A stretch of 13,947 nucleotides of DNA from Chloroflexota bacterium (GTDB lineage Bacteria; Chloroflexota; Anaerolineae; Caldilineales; Caldilineaceae). The stretch spans positions 1 through 13,947 of the forward strand of contig QEUW01000184.1 in assembly GCA_003577005.1 (NCBI GenBank), written 5' to 3'. The notes below the pieces were generated by a model that saw only the letters and a list, made by a program, of their open reading frames with translations, ran no database searches and was not told the DNA's origin. Below are positions 7,192 to 12,992 of this stretch, piece by piece. Position numbers and translations under genes: made by a program. Every line of letters starts with the position of its first letter. Position 1 is the stretch's first letter.

Positions 7192-7262
7192 GGCAGGGAA
7201 ACAGGTACACAGGTACACGTGGGGATTTTCCTGTCTACTTGTCTACCTGCGTACCTATCTAC
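7192..7262. repeat. Mirrored octad-repeat hairpin in the rpsM-rpsK spacer
   Basis: The left arm contains ACAGGTAC twice in direct tandem (7201 and 7209). The right arm is four 8-nt units: CTGTCTAC (7231), TTGTCTAC (7239), CTGCGTAC (7247) and CTATCTAC (7255). Segment 7192-7213 can pair with 7230-7251 at 17 of 22 positions without gaps, and a shift of one unit gives other pairings. The design is the same as the three heptad hairpins in this cluster, but the period is 8 and the word is unrelated. It ends 18 nt before the rpsK start codon. Confidence 0.7.
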
Positions 7263-7280
7263 TAACCACAAGGAGAAAGC

Positions 7281-7691
7281 ATGGCGCGACCTCAACTCAG
7301 GCGACGCGGTCAGCGGGCAGGCGGCCGGCGCGAAAAGAAAAATGTCCCTAGCGGCCAGGCGCATATTCATGCGTCGTTTAACAATACGATCGTGACGATC
7401 ACCGACCTGGCCGGCAATACGCTCTGTTGGGCCAGCAGTGGCAGCAGCGGCTTCAAAGGGAGCCGCAAGTCAACCCCCTTTGCTGCCCAGTTGGCCGCTC
7501 AAAGTGCGGCGCGTACCGCGCGTGATGATTTCAACATGCGCGAGGTAGAAGTGTTTGTCAAGGGCCCTGGCCCGGGCCGTGAGAGTTCGATCCGTTCACT
7601 CCAGGCCGCCGGGTTGATCGTCCGCGCAATCACGGACATCACGCCGCTGCCGCACAACGGCTGCCGCCCCCCCAAGAAACGACGCGTCTAA
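7281..7691 (+). CDS. rpsK: 30S ribosomal protein S11 (uS11)
   Basis: S11 lines the platform of the small subunit at the E site. The 136-residue product has the basic N-terminus [20 protein letters not shown], then [19 protein letters not shown] (about residues 28-46), [17 protein letters not shown], and the C-terminal signature [20 protein letters not shown] followed by [18 protein letters not shown]. All are standard. AAGGAGA at 7270-7276 precedes the ATG. rpsD follows after 26 nt. Confidence 0.98.
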   Translation: MARPQLRRRGQRAGGRREKKNVPSGQAHIHASFNNTIVTITDLAGNTLCWASSGSSGFKGSRKSTPFAAQLAAQSAARTARDDFNMREVEVFVKGPGPGRESSIRSLQAAGLIVRAITDITPLPHNGCRPPKKRRV

Positions 7692-7717
7692 CCACAGCAA
7701 CACTTAATGGAGGACTC

Positions 7718-8356
7718 ATGGCACGATATACGGACGCGGTTTGCAAATTGTGCCGCCGCGAGGGACAACAGCTCTTTCTTAAGGGCGAACGGTGTTTGTC
7801 CCCCAAGTGTGCGGTCACCAAACGAAAAACTCCTCCGGGCGAACATGGCAAGAAGGCTGCGTTTGCGCGCAAGATGTCAGACTATGGCAAACAGTTGCGC
7901 GAAAAGCAGAAGGCGCGCCGCATCTACGGTGTGATGGAGCGACAGTTCCGACGCTATTTCAAAGAAGCTAGCCGCCGCAAAGGGATGACCGGCGCCACGC
8001 TGCTCGCCATTCTGGAGAGTAGGCTTGACAATGTGGTCTACCGGCTTGGTTTTGCCGACAGCCGCGCCCAGGCTCGCCAGCTTGTGCGCCACGGTCATTT
8101 TAATTTGAACGGTCACAAAGTCGATATTCCTTCTCTCCTGGTCAAGCCGGGTGATGTCGTTTCCGTTCGTGAAAGCAGCCGCGGTTCGACCTACTTTAAG
8201 GATCGAACGCAGTTGATGCAGGGCGCCGTGACGACACCGGTCTGGTTAACACTCAGCATCGCCAACCTGAGCGGTTCAGTTGCCGGTCTGCCCGCTCGCG
8301 AGGACATTGCCACCGACTTAAACGAACAGCTCATCGTCGAGTACTATAGTCGGTGA
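7718..8356 (+). CDS. rpsD: 30S ribosomal protein S4, zinc form (uS4)
   Basis: S4 starts assembly of the small-subunit body, forms part of the mRNA entry and in E. coli represses the alpha operon. The 212-residue product has C9, C12, C26 and C31 (CKLC and later CLSPKC), the zinc-binding form. The S4 RNA-binding domain follows at about residues 100-160, with [20 protein letters not shown] (a little past residue 100), then [17 protein letters not shown] and [12 protein letters not shown]. It ends with [12 protein letters not shown], the family ending. The ATG follows ATGGAGGA near 7708-7714. The 143-nt spacer to rpoA holds a mirrored heptad hairpin. Confidence 0.98.
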   Translation: MARYTDAVCKLCRREGQQLFLKGERCLSPKCAVTKRKTPPGEHGKKAAFARKMSDYGKQLREKQKARRIYGVMERQFRRYFKEASRRKGMTGATLLAILESRLDNVVYRLGFADSRAQARQLVRHGHFNLNGHKVDIPSLLVKPGDVVSVRESSRGSTYFKDRTQLMQGAVTTPVWLTLSIANLSGSVAGLPAREDIATDLNEQLIVEYYSR

Positions 8357-8371
8357 GGCGAAAGCCTGCGA

Positions 8372-8450
8372 CCAGTCATCAGTGGCTAGTAATCAGAACT
8401 CATTTCATAAGAACGTTACTGCTCACTGTCCACTGTTCACCGCTTACGGA
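8372..8450. repeat. Mirrored heptad-repeat hairpin in the rpsD-rpoA spacer
   Basis: The left arm has 7-nt units CCAGTCA (8372), TCAGTGG (8379), CTAGTAA (8386) and TCAGAAC (8393), sharing a CAGT or TAGT core. The right arm has TTACTGC (8416), TCACTGT (8423), CCACTGT (8430), TCACCGC (8437) and TTACGGA (8444), sharing ACTG, the reverse complement of CAGT. Segment 8373-8392 pairs without gaps with 8416-8435 at 14 of 20 positions. The loop is AT-rich. The structure lies about 35 nt upstream of the rpoA ribosome site. Confidence 0.65.
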
Positions 8451-8499
8451 TGAGGGTATAGCGGGTGTGTGCGTATAACAGCGCAGGGAGAAGGTGACC

Positions 8500-9534
8500 T
8501 TGTTAAACATGGTTTTACCGCGAATTGAAGTCGAGGCCAGTTCACAGAACTACGGTCATTTTGTTATAAGCCCGCTTGAGAGCGGTTACGGGATTACACT
8601 CGGCAACGCGCTGCGGCGCGTACTGCTCTCCAGCTTGCCGGGCGCAGCGATCACGTCGATCCGGATCAGTGGAATTCATCATGAGTTCTCGCCGATCCCT
8701 CATGTGCGTGAGGATACGACGCAGCTGATCTTGAATATCAAACAGATTCGTCTGAAGAGTCGCAGTGAAGATCCAGTACGTATCCATGTCGAAGTCACAA
8801 ACGAAGGCTCAATCCTGGCTGGCGATATTATTGCTCCGCCAGAGGTCGAAATCGTCAACCTGGATCAGTATCTGCTGACCGCCGACTCCAACGATGTGGA
8901 CATGGATATCGAAATGGTCGTCGAGGTGGGTCGTGGCTATAGCCCAGCCGAGGAGCGCACTCGCCTACCCCTAGGTGAAATCCCGGTAGACGCGATTTTT
9001 AGCCCGGTGCGCAAGGCCGCCTACCGGGTCGAGCGGACCCGCATCGGCCAGCAGACCGACTATGACAAGCTCAACCTGGAGATCTGGACGGATGGCACGA
9101 TCTCACCAGAGGCAGCGTTGCGCGAGTCTGCCAAGATTCTGGTGCAGCATCTAAGCCTGCTTGCCGGCGCCGAAGCAGTGTCGGCCGAGCCCGCCAAGCA
9201 AGAAGAACAGGGCATCCCCAGCCGGGTCTACGATGCGCCCATCGAAGAGCTAGAGTTGACTGTGCGGGCCTACAATTGTCTAAAACGCGCCGGCATCACC
9301 CGCGTAGGCGAGATCCTCAAGCGCATGGAAAAGGGCGAGGAAGAGATGCTTGCCATCCGCAACTTTGGCAAAAAGTCGCTGGATGAGCTGGTGGATAAGC
9401 TGCGCGAAAAGAATTACTTGAACGTGCCCGGTGTGGACCTGAGCGCATTCTTTAGGAATGGGGGTTACACGCCCGGCGGCGACGACGAAGAAGAAGAGGA
9501 AGATCTGGTCGTCGATCTGGAAGAAGAAGTTTGA
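8500..9534 (+). CDS. rpoA: DNA-directed RNA polymerase subunit alpha
   Basis: Alpha dimerises to nucleate RNA polymerase assembly, and its C-terminal domain contacts UP elements and activators. The N-terminal domain has ESGYGITLGNALRRVLLSSLPG and the dimer surface. The C-terminal domain runs from about residue 247 (PIEELELTVRAYNCLKRAGI) to about 305 with helix-hairpin-helix motifs and the DNA-contacting R and N of TVRAYN. A strongly acidic tail follows (DDEEEEED). The best start is TTG 8500, reading MLNMVLPRIEVE as in relatives, with GGGAG at 8486-8490 nine bases upstream. GTG 8494 is too near that site and ATG 8509 too far. The length is 344 residues. Confidence 0.97.
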   Translation: MLNMVLPRIEVEASSQNYGHFVISPLESGYGITLGNALRRVLLSSLPGAAITSIRISGIHHEFSPIPHVREDTTQLILNIKQIRLKSRSEDPVRIHVEVTNEGSILAGDIIAPPEVEIVNLDQYLLTADSNDVDMDIEMVVEVGRGYSPAEERTRLPLGEIPVDAIFSPVRKAAYRVERTRIGQQTDYDKLNLEIWTDGTISPEAALRESAKILVQHLSLLAGAEAVSAEPAKQEEQGIPSRVYDAPIEELELTVRAYNCLKRAGITRVGEILKRMEKGEEEMLAIRNFGKKSLDELVDKLREKNYLNVPGVDLSAFFRNGGYTPGGDDEEEEEDLVVDLEEEV

Positions 9535-9597
9535 TTGCAGCAATGGGGCGCAACGCGGTCGTGCCCTTGTTGTACCAGCATACCGAAGGATTGAATC

Positions 9598-9969
9598 ATG
9601 CGACACAAAGTTGCCGGCAAAAAGTTGGGGCGCAATAGCGCCCAGCGCAAGGCGCTCTTTCGTAACCTCGTCCGCGAACTCTATCTGCACGAGCAGATCG
9701 AAACAACCGAAGCTAAGGCGCGTGCGATCCGGGGCGAGGCCGAAAAATTGATTACCAAAGCCAAGCGCGGGATTGCCGACGGCGGCAACCGCGTCCATGC
9801 GCAGCGCCAGGTGGTGGCCTTTCTCAACGACAAGGAGGTTGCCACAAAAGTGTTCGAGCAGTTTGCCCCGCGCTATGCCGACCGCAACGGTGGCTATACG
9901 CGCATGATCAAATTGGGCAAACGGCAGGGTGATGCCGCCGACATGGTGCTCCTTGAACTGGTCGAGTAA
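9598..9969 (+). CDS. rplQ: 50S ribosomal protein L17 (bL17)
   Basis: L17 lies by the polypeptide exit on the large subunit. The 123-residue product begins MRHKVAGKKLGRNSAQRKAL, the family signature, followed by FRNLVRELYLHEQIETTEAKA. It ends with YTRMIKLGKRQGDAADMVLLELVE, also standard. GAAGGA near 9584-9589 precedes the ATG. It follows rpoA after 63 nt and is the last gene of the alpha operon; truA begins only 12 nt downstream. Confidence 0.98.
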   Translation: MRHKVAGKKLGRNSAQRKALFRNLVRELYLHEQIETTEAKARAIRGEAEKLITKAKRGIADGGNRVHAQRQVVAFLNDKEVATKVFEQFAPRYADRNGGYTRMIKLGKRQGDAADMVLLELVE

Positions 9970-9981
9970 ACCAGGAAAAGG

Positions 9982-10818
9982 GTGGAGACAGCGGTGAGCC
10001 TGCCGCCGGTTGCTGTCTGTGGCCTGGTGGCCTATGATGGCAGCGACTATCACGGGTTCCAGTTGCAACCAGGTGTGCCAACAGTTCAGGGGGCGCTGGA
10101 AGAGGCGCTGGCACAGTTTGTGGCTCCACCAGTGCGTGTGACTGGCGCCGGGCGCACCGATGCCGGGGTCCATGCGAGTGGCCAGGTGATCGCAACCCAG
10201 GTGATCTGGCGTCACCAGGTCGAGGATCTACAGCGAGCCTGGAACGCTCACCTACCACGGTCGCTTGCCATCCGTCGCTTGCAGGTGGCGCCGGCTGGGT
10301 TCCACCCCCGTTTTAGCGCTGTGGAACGGGTCTACCGCTATACAGTTATCGAGGCGGCTGACCGATTACTGGCGGCCCCCCGCCATTCGCCATTGACCGA
10401 CCGGTATGCGCTCTATGTGATGCACCGGCTTGACCTGGCCGCCATGAACGAGGCAGCCCAAGCCTTGCAGGGAGAGCACGACTTTGCCACGTTTGGCAAG
10501 GCGCCGGTGAGGGAGAACACGGTTCGCACGGTCTATGAGGCGAGATGGCAGGTGGTAGAAAGCAACCTACCGCCGCTAGTTAATTACCCAGGGCGGCAAC
10601 TTGTCTTTACGATTCGGGCAAACGCCTTTCTGTATCAGATGGTGCGCAACCTGGTAGGAACGTTGTTGGAGGTCGGGTGTGGCCGCTGGTCGCTGGCAGA
10701 TGTACAAGAGGCGTTAGCGGCTCGCAAGCGCAGCCGTTCGGCGCCGCCGGCTCCGCCCCAAGGGCTGAACCTGGAACGGATTCGCTACCCAGCCGAGCTG
10801 GGCCTGGATTTTGATTGA
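9982..10818 (+). CDS. truA: tRNA pseudouridine synthase A
   Basis: TruA converts uridines 38-40 of the tRNA anticodon arm to pseudouridine. The motif VTGAGRTDAGVHASGQV holds the catalytic aspartate at residue 60. VAYDGSDYHGFQLQPGVPTVQG near the N-terminus and FRANAFLYQMVRNLVGTLLEVG-like residues near 210-232 (here with IRANAF) are family motifs. The length is 278 residues. Two GTG starts are possible. GTG 9982 follows AGGA at 9973-9976. GTG 9994 gives MSLPPVAV and follows GGTGGAG. The site-to-start spacing does not decide between them. The closeness to rplQ and the link to rplM-rpsI match a common gene order in many bacteria. Confidence 0.95.
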   Translation: METAVSLPPVAVCGLVAYDGSDYHGFQLQPGVPTVQGALEEALAQFVAPPVRVTGAGRTDAGVHASGQVIATQVIWRHQVEDLQRAWNAHLPRSLAIRRLQVAPAGFHPRFSAVERVYRYTVIEAADRLLAAPRHSPLTDRYALYVMHRLDLAAMNEAAQALQGEHDFATFGKAPVRENTVRTVYEARWQVVESNLPPLVNYPGRQLVFTIRANAFLYQMVRNLVGTLLEVGCGRWSLADVQEALAARKRSRSAPPAPPQGLNLERIRYPAELGLDFD

Positions 10819-10831
10819 TAAACGATTGACG

Positions 10832-10845
10832 CAAAAGTACTTTTG
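10832..10845. promoter_or_regulatory. Perfect 14-bp palindrome upstream of rplM
   Basis: CAAAAGTACTTTTG is an exact palindrome with no spacer, in the 47-nt truA-rplM gap. TTGACG at 10826-10831 just before it resembles a -35 box, but the matching -10 place (GTAGAG near 10849) is poor, so a promoter is not clear. The palindrome could be an operator half-site pair for a dimeric regulator. A zero-loop hairpin is less likely, and no T-tract follows. Confidence 0.3.
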
Positions 10846-10865
10846 TTGGTAGAGGGGTGTGTTGC

Positions 10866-11309
10866 GTGAAAACTTTTAGCCCAAATGCTGAGGAGGTTCG
10901 CCAGGCGCGCGAATGGTGGGTTGTGGACGCAACCGGCCAGACGCTGGGCCGGCTGGCCGCCGAAATTGCCAAAATCCTGCGGGGGAAACACAAACCGACC
11001 TTTACCCCCCATTTGGACGCCGGTGACTTTGTCATCGTGACCAATTGCGACAAGTTTGTGGTCACGGGCGACAAGTTGGACAGTGTGCATTACTACCGTC
11101 ACTCGCGCTATCCGGGCGGTCTTAAGAGCCGCTCGATGCGCGAAATGCTGGATCGTTTTCCTGAGCGCATCATCTATGAAGCGGTCAAAGGGATGATGCC
11201 AAAGACCCGGCTCGGCCGCGCCCAGATGCGCAAACTCCGCGTCTACAGCGGCGACGAGCACCCGCACAGTGCCCAACAGCCAAAAGTGCTGGAATTGAAG
11301 GAGAGTTAG
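10866..11309 (+). CDS. rplM: 50S ribosomal protein L13 (uL13)
   Basis: L13 is an early-assembly 23S rRNA-binding protein. The chosen GTG 10866 gives 147 residues starting MKTFSPNAEEVRQAREWWVV, matching the usual L13 start, then DATGQTLGRLAAEIAKILRG and the motif near the middle YYRHSRYPGGLKSRSMREML. The conserved KGMMPKTRLGRAQMRKLRVY is near residues 110-130. An upstream in-frame GTG at 10857 would add three odd residues. AGAGGGG (10851-10857) is the ribosome site. rpsI starts at the very next base after the stop, so the two are coupled. Confidence 0.97.
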   Translation: MKTFSPNAEEVRQAREWWVVDATGQTLGRLAAEIAKILRGKHKPTFTPHLDAGDFVIVTNCDKFVVTGDKLDSVHYYRHSRYPGGLKSRSMREMLDRFPERIIYEAVKGMMPKTRLGRAQMRKLRVYSGDEHPHSAQQPKVLELKES

Positions 11310-11699
11310 ATGACCCAGTATGTGGAAGCAGTGGGCCGCCGCAAAACGTCAACGGCGCGCGTCCGTCTTTATCCTGGCACGGGCGAGATCATCGTCAACG
11401 ACAAGCCGATGCCCGAATACTTTGGCCGCGACCTGGATCGTATGATCCTCAGGCAACCGCTGGCGCTTACCGGCACCGAGGAGTCGTTCAACATCAGCGT
11501 GCATGTGCGTGGCGGCGGTGACTCCGGCCAGGCGGCCGCGGTGCGGCTTGGCATTGCGCGCGCGCTGTGTGAGAGCGATGCTAACTTGCGCCCGCCCCTA
11601 AAGGCGGCTGGCCTCTTGACTCGCGATGCGCGGATCAAGGAACGCAAGAAGCCCGGTCTCAAACGCGCCCGCAAAGCCCCCCAATACACAAAGCGCTAA
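11310..11699 (+). CDS. rpsI: 30S ribosomal protein S9 (uS9)
   Basis: S9 sits in the small-subunit head, and its C-terminal tail reaches the P-site tRNA. The 129-residue product begins [20 protein letters not shown] and carries the signature [19 protein letters not shown] near residues 68-86. It ends with the basic [17 protein letters not shown] tail. The terminal R at the P site is present. The ATG directly follows the rplM stop, and its ribosome site (AAGGAGAG) lies within the last rplM codons. A terminator lies 64 nt downstream, closing the ribosomal run. Confidence 0.98.
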   Translation: MTQYVEAVGRRKTSTARVRLYPGTGEIIVNDKPMPEYFGRDLDRMILRQPLALTGTEESFNISVHVRGGGDSGQAAAVRLGIARALCESDANLRPPLKAAGLLTRDARIKERKKPGLKRARKAPQYTKR

Positions 11700-11762
11700 G
11701 ATCGGGTTCTGTTGGCTATTGTCTAGCCCGAACACGTAGGCGTGCGAACTCCGCGATAGATT

Positions 11763-11808
11763 CACCTCCGTCACGGCCCTACAGGCTGAGAGGGAGGTGT
11801 CTGTTTTT
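11763..11808 (+). terminator. Rho-independent terminator after rpsI
   Basis: CACCTCC at 11763-11769 pairs with GGAGGTG at 11793-11799. Inward, two more pairs and then CGGCC (11774-11778) with GGCTG (11784-11788, one wobble) continue the stem, with two single mismatches and no bulges. The loop is CTACA. A T-rich tail (TCTG then TTTTT at 11804-11808) follows. This is a classic intrinsic terminator. The ribosome site of the next gene begins at once after the T-run, so partial readthrough or attenuation is possible. Confidence 0.8.
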
Positions 11809-11819
11809 GAGGGACTCCT

Positions 11820-12449
11820 ATGTTGATCCGAACCGGCATCCTCACGGTTCCTGAGCCGGATGAAGCAGCGTGTCAGGCCGTGAGTGCGCTTCTGGGCCAA
11901 TCGGCGCCAGGTGCGCGGATTATCCATGAAAAGAGCAGCCCCAGCCACCGCCTGCTGATCGAGGAGCTTCTGCGCCGCTGGTGCGATGAGGAAGAGCTGG
12001 ATCTGCTCATTACGATTGGCGGCACCTTGCCGGCGCCGGGGCCAGCCTCCCAGGAGATCATTCCCGAAGCGACGCTGGCCGTGGTGGAGCGATTGCTGCC
12101 CGGTCTGCCCGAAGAGATGCGCGCTGCTGCGCGCGAAGAATCGACGCTGGCCCTGCTCGACCGGGGCGTGGCCGGAATACGCGGGCGTACGCTCATCCTC
12201 AATTTGCCCGCCGGTATAGGGCCAGCGACGCTCTTTTTTACGGCAGTGGTTGAACTGGTCGAACCCATCATTGCACACTTGCAAGAGCGTCCGGATGCAC
12301 CTCGCCTGGCCGAGAGGTTGAGGGCTAACGTTTTGTCACCCGATATAGATCAATATGAAGGTCACGAGAATGAAATGGAGTCGCCATCAACCTTGGCAGC
12401 AAAGTTAAGCACCGCTGAATTTGCCGAATACTTGATGCGCAAGAAGTAG
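11820..12449 (+). CDS. Diverged MogA/MoaB-fold (molybdopterin-binding domain) protein
   Basis: The 209-residue protein resembles the domain of MogA/MoaB, which handles molybdopterin in cofactor synthesis. MLIRTGILTV is a first strand like that of MogA. DLLITIGGT at 61-69, IPEATLAVVERLLPGLPEEMR at 81-101 and GIRGRTLILNLP at 119-130 follow the MogA order and spacing. Key motifs differ. TTGGTG reads TIGGTL, the aspartate-bearing RDVTPDAT reads SQEIIPEAT (81-85 is the IPEAT part), and the GSPKA-like nucleotide loop after LNLP reads AGIGPAT. The C-terminal 50 residues have no motif that I recognise. It may have changed substrate or lost catalysis. No other cofactor gene is nearby. ATG 11820 follows AGGGA at 11810-11814. 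Confidence 0.7.
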   Translation: MLIRTGILTVPEPDEAACQAVSALLGQSAPGARIIHEKSSPSHRLLIEELLRRWCDEEELDLLITIGGTLPAPGPASQEIIPEATLAVVERLLPGLPEEMRAAAREESTLALLDRGVAGIRGRTLILNLPAGIGPATLFFTAVVELVEPIIAHLQERPDAPRLAERLRANVLSPDIDQYEGHENEMESPSTLAAKLSTAEFAEYLMRKK

Positions 12450-12598
12450 TCCGATTCCGTTTCACACCTACCCCGCAAAATTCCGAAATTCTCAGCCAGC
12501 AGACAGATCAAGACACTGTCAGCGGCAGCCCCACCAGGACAATCAGTGCCACCTCCGGTGTGATCCCGCGGGTTGCGCCACGATACCGTACCCCTCAA

Positions 12599-12725
12599 CA
12601 AAATACGGCTCTCCAACCTTGGACGGGAATACGCTCTTCCCGGATTGCCAAATCCAGGGGTGCGACAGCGGATTTGGCAATCCGCCAAGAGCATTTCCCA
12701 GTAAAACCGGGAGAGTCCAAAATAC
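12599..12725. mobile_element. MITE-like palindromic element with 8-bp target duplication
   Basis: CAAAATAC occurs at 12599-12606 and again at 12718-12725, exactly bounding a 111-bp imperfect palindrome (12607-12717). Concentric arms pair as follows: CTCTCC 12609-12614 with GGAGAG 12710-12715, GGGAA 12625-12629 with TTCCC 12695-12699, GCTCTT 12633-12638 with AAGAGC 12687-12692, and a perfect 15-bp core 12641-12655 with 12670-12684 around a 14-nt loop. The termini read GGCTCTCC and, on the other strand, GACTCTCC. Ends beginning GGCTCT and 8-bp duplications are known in some ISL3-family elements, so a non-autonomous ISL3-like MITE is plausible. It encodes no transposase. Confidence 0.7.
12668..12685. 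repeat. REP-like hairpin in the core of the element
   Basis: GCGGATT at 12668-12674 and AATCCGC at 12679-12685 form a perfect 7-bp stem with loop TGGC. The opposite arm of the element has an inverted partner, GGATT 12642-12646 with AATCC 12651-12655 around GCCA. Two such hairpins in inverted orientation also resemble the layout of paired REP sequences; the flanking duplication favours a transposon origin. Confidence 0.5.
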
Positions 12726-12884
12726 AAAATTATCCCAAATGAACTGCTGCTCAGCCTGATCGAGCAAGATCAGCTTGCGTTCGAGCTGCTCAAAGGCTGG
12801 CAGACGGCATTTCTCTCATCCCTATCAAGAATGGATCACCTAAAATCTAAAAACCTGATTTTGGGGGATGTTGAGTCATTTTGA
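12705..12884 (+). pseudogene. Possible C-terminal coding remnant
   Basis: One frame is open from just after TAA 12702-12704 to TGA 12882-12884 with no ATG, GTG or TTG start near its beginning. The 59 residues look protein-like from about 12738: NELLLSLIEQDQLAFELLKG, then WQTAFLSSLSRMDHLKSKN and LILGDVESF, with leucine-rich amphipathic helices. The MITE lies at its 5' end. If the element and one copy of the duplication are removed, the frame joins an open stretch from 12436 but still finds no start codon. I do not recognise the family. It may be a decayed gene end or chance. Confidence 0.25.
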
Positions 12885-12992
12885 GGCAATTAGTTCCCGC
12901 GATTGCCAGTACTCTCTCCCAACCGTGTTGTAGACTCAGGCCACTCTGGTTCGGTGTCTTCCATTTTGCACTTGATTCTAAGGAGAACCGTC

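Larger units (their letters stand above)
12450..12992. other. 543-nt gene-free region with a MITE-like element
   Basis: No complete gene is visible here. It holds the palindromic element flanked by 8-bp direct repeats (12599-12725), a possible coding remnant (12705-12884) and a 9-bp hairpin, CCTAAAATC 12839-12847 with GATTTTGGG 12857-12865. On the minus strand, 12508-12594 encodes a short hydrophobic run (GITPEVALIVLVGLPLTVS) bounded by stops, too short to call. The last 90 nt before 12993 are a leader with AAGGAGA at 12980-12986. Longer frames through the region match nothing that I recognise. Confidence 0.7.

Noticed and set aside
8451..8486. TATAAC at 8474-8479 and TATAGC at 8457-8462 as a promoter for rpoA
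   Set aside because: The -35 partners are poor, and the first would start transcription inside the ribosome site.
9280..10215. Long open frame on the minus strand, 311 codons, opposite rpoA, rplQ and truA
   Set aside because: It is antisense to three well identified genes with no own ribosome site or family similarity.
11784..11800. CTGAGAGGG-like string resembling part of a thiamine pyrophosphate riboswitch
   Set aside because: It is one arm of the terminator stem, other conserved riboswitch parts are missing, and the next gene is not for thiamine.
12362..12727. Minus-strand frame of 121 codons and another at 12543-12767
   Set aside because: Both run through the palindromic element, begin in or near it, and show no family motif.
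12903..12992. Upstream in-frame start (TTG 12903) for the cohesin-like protein
   Set aside because: It would put 30 residues before a clear signal peptide; ATG 12993 has an excellent ribosome site, AAGGAGA.
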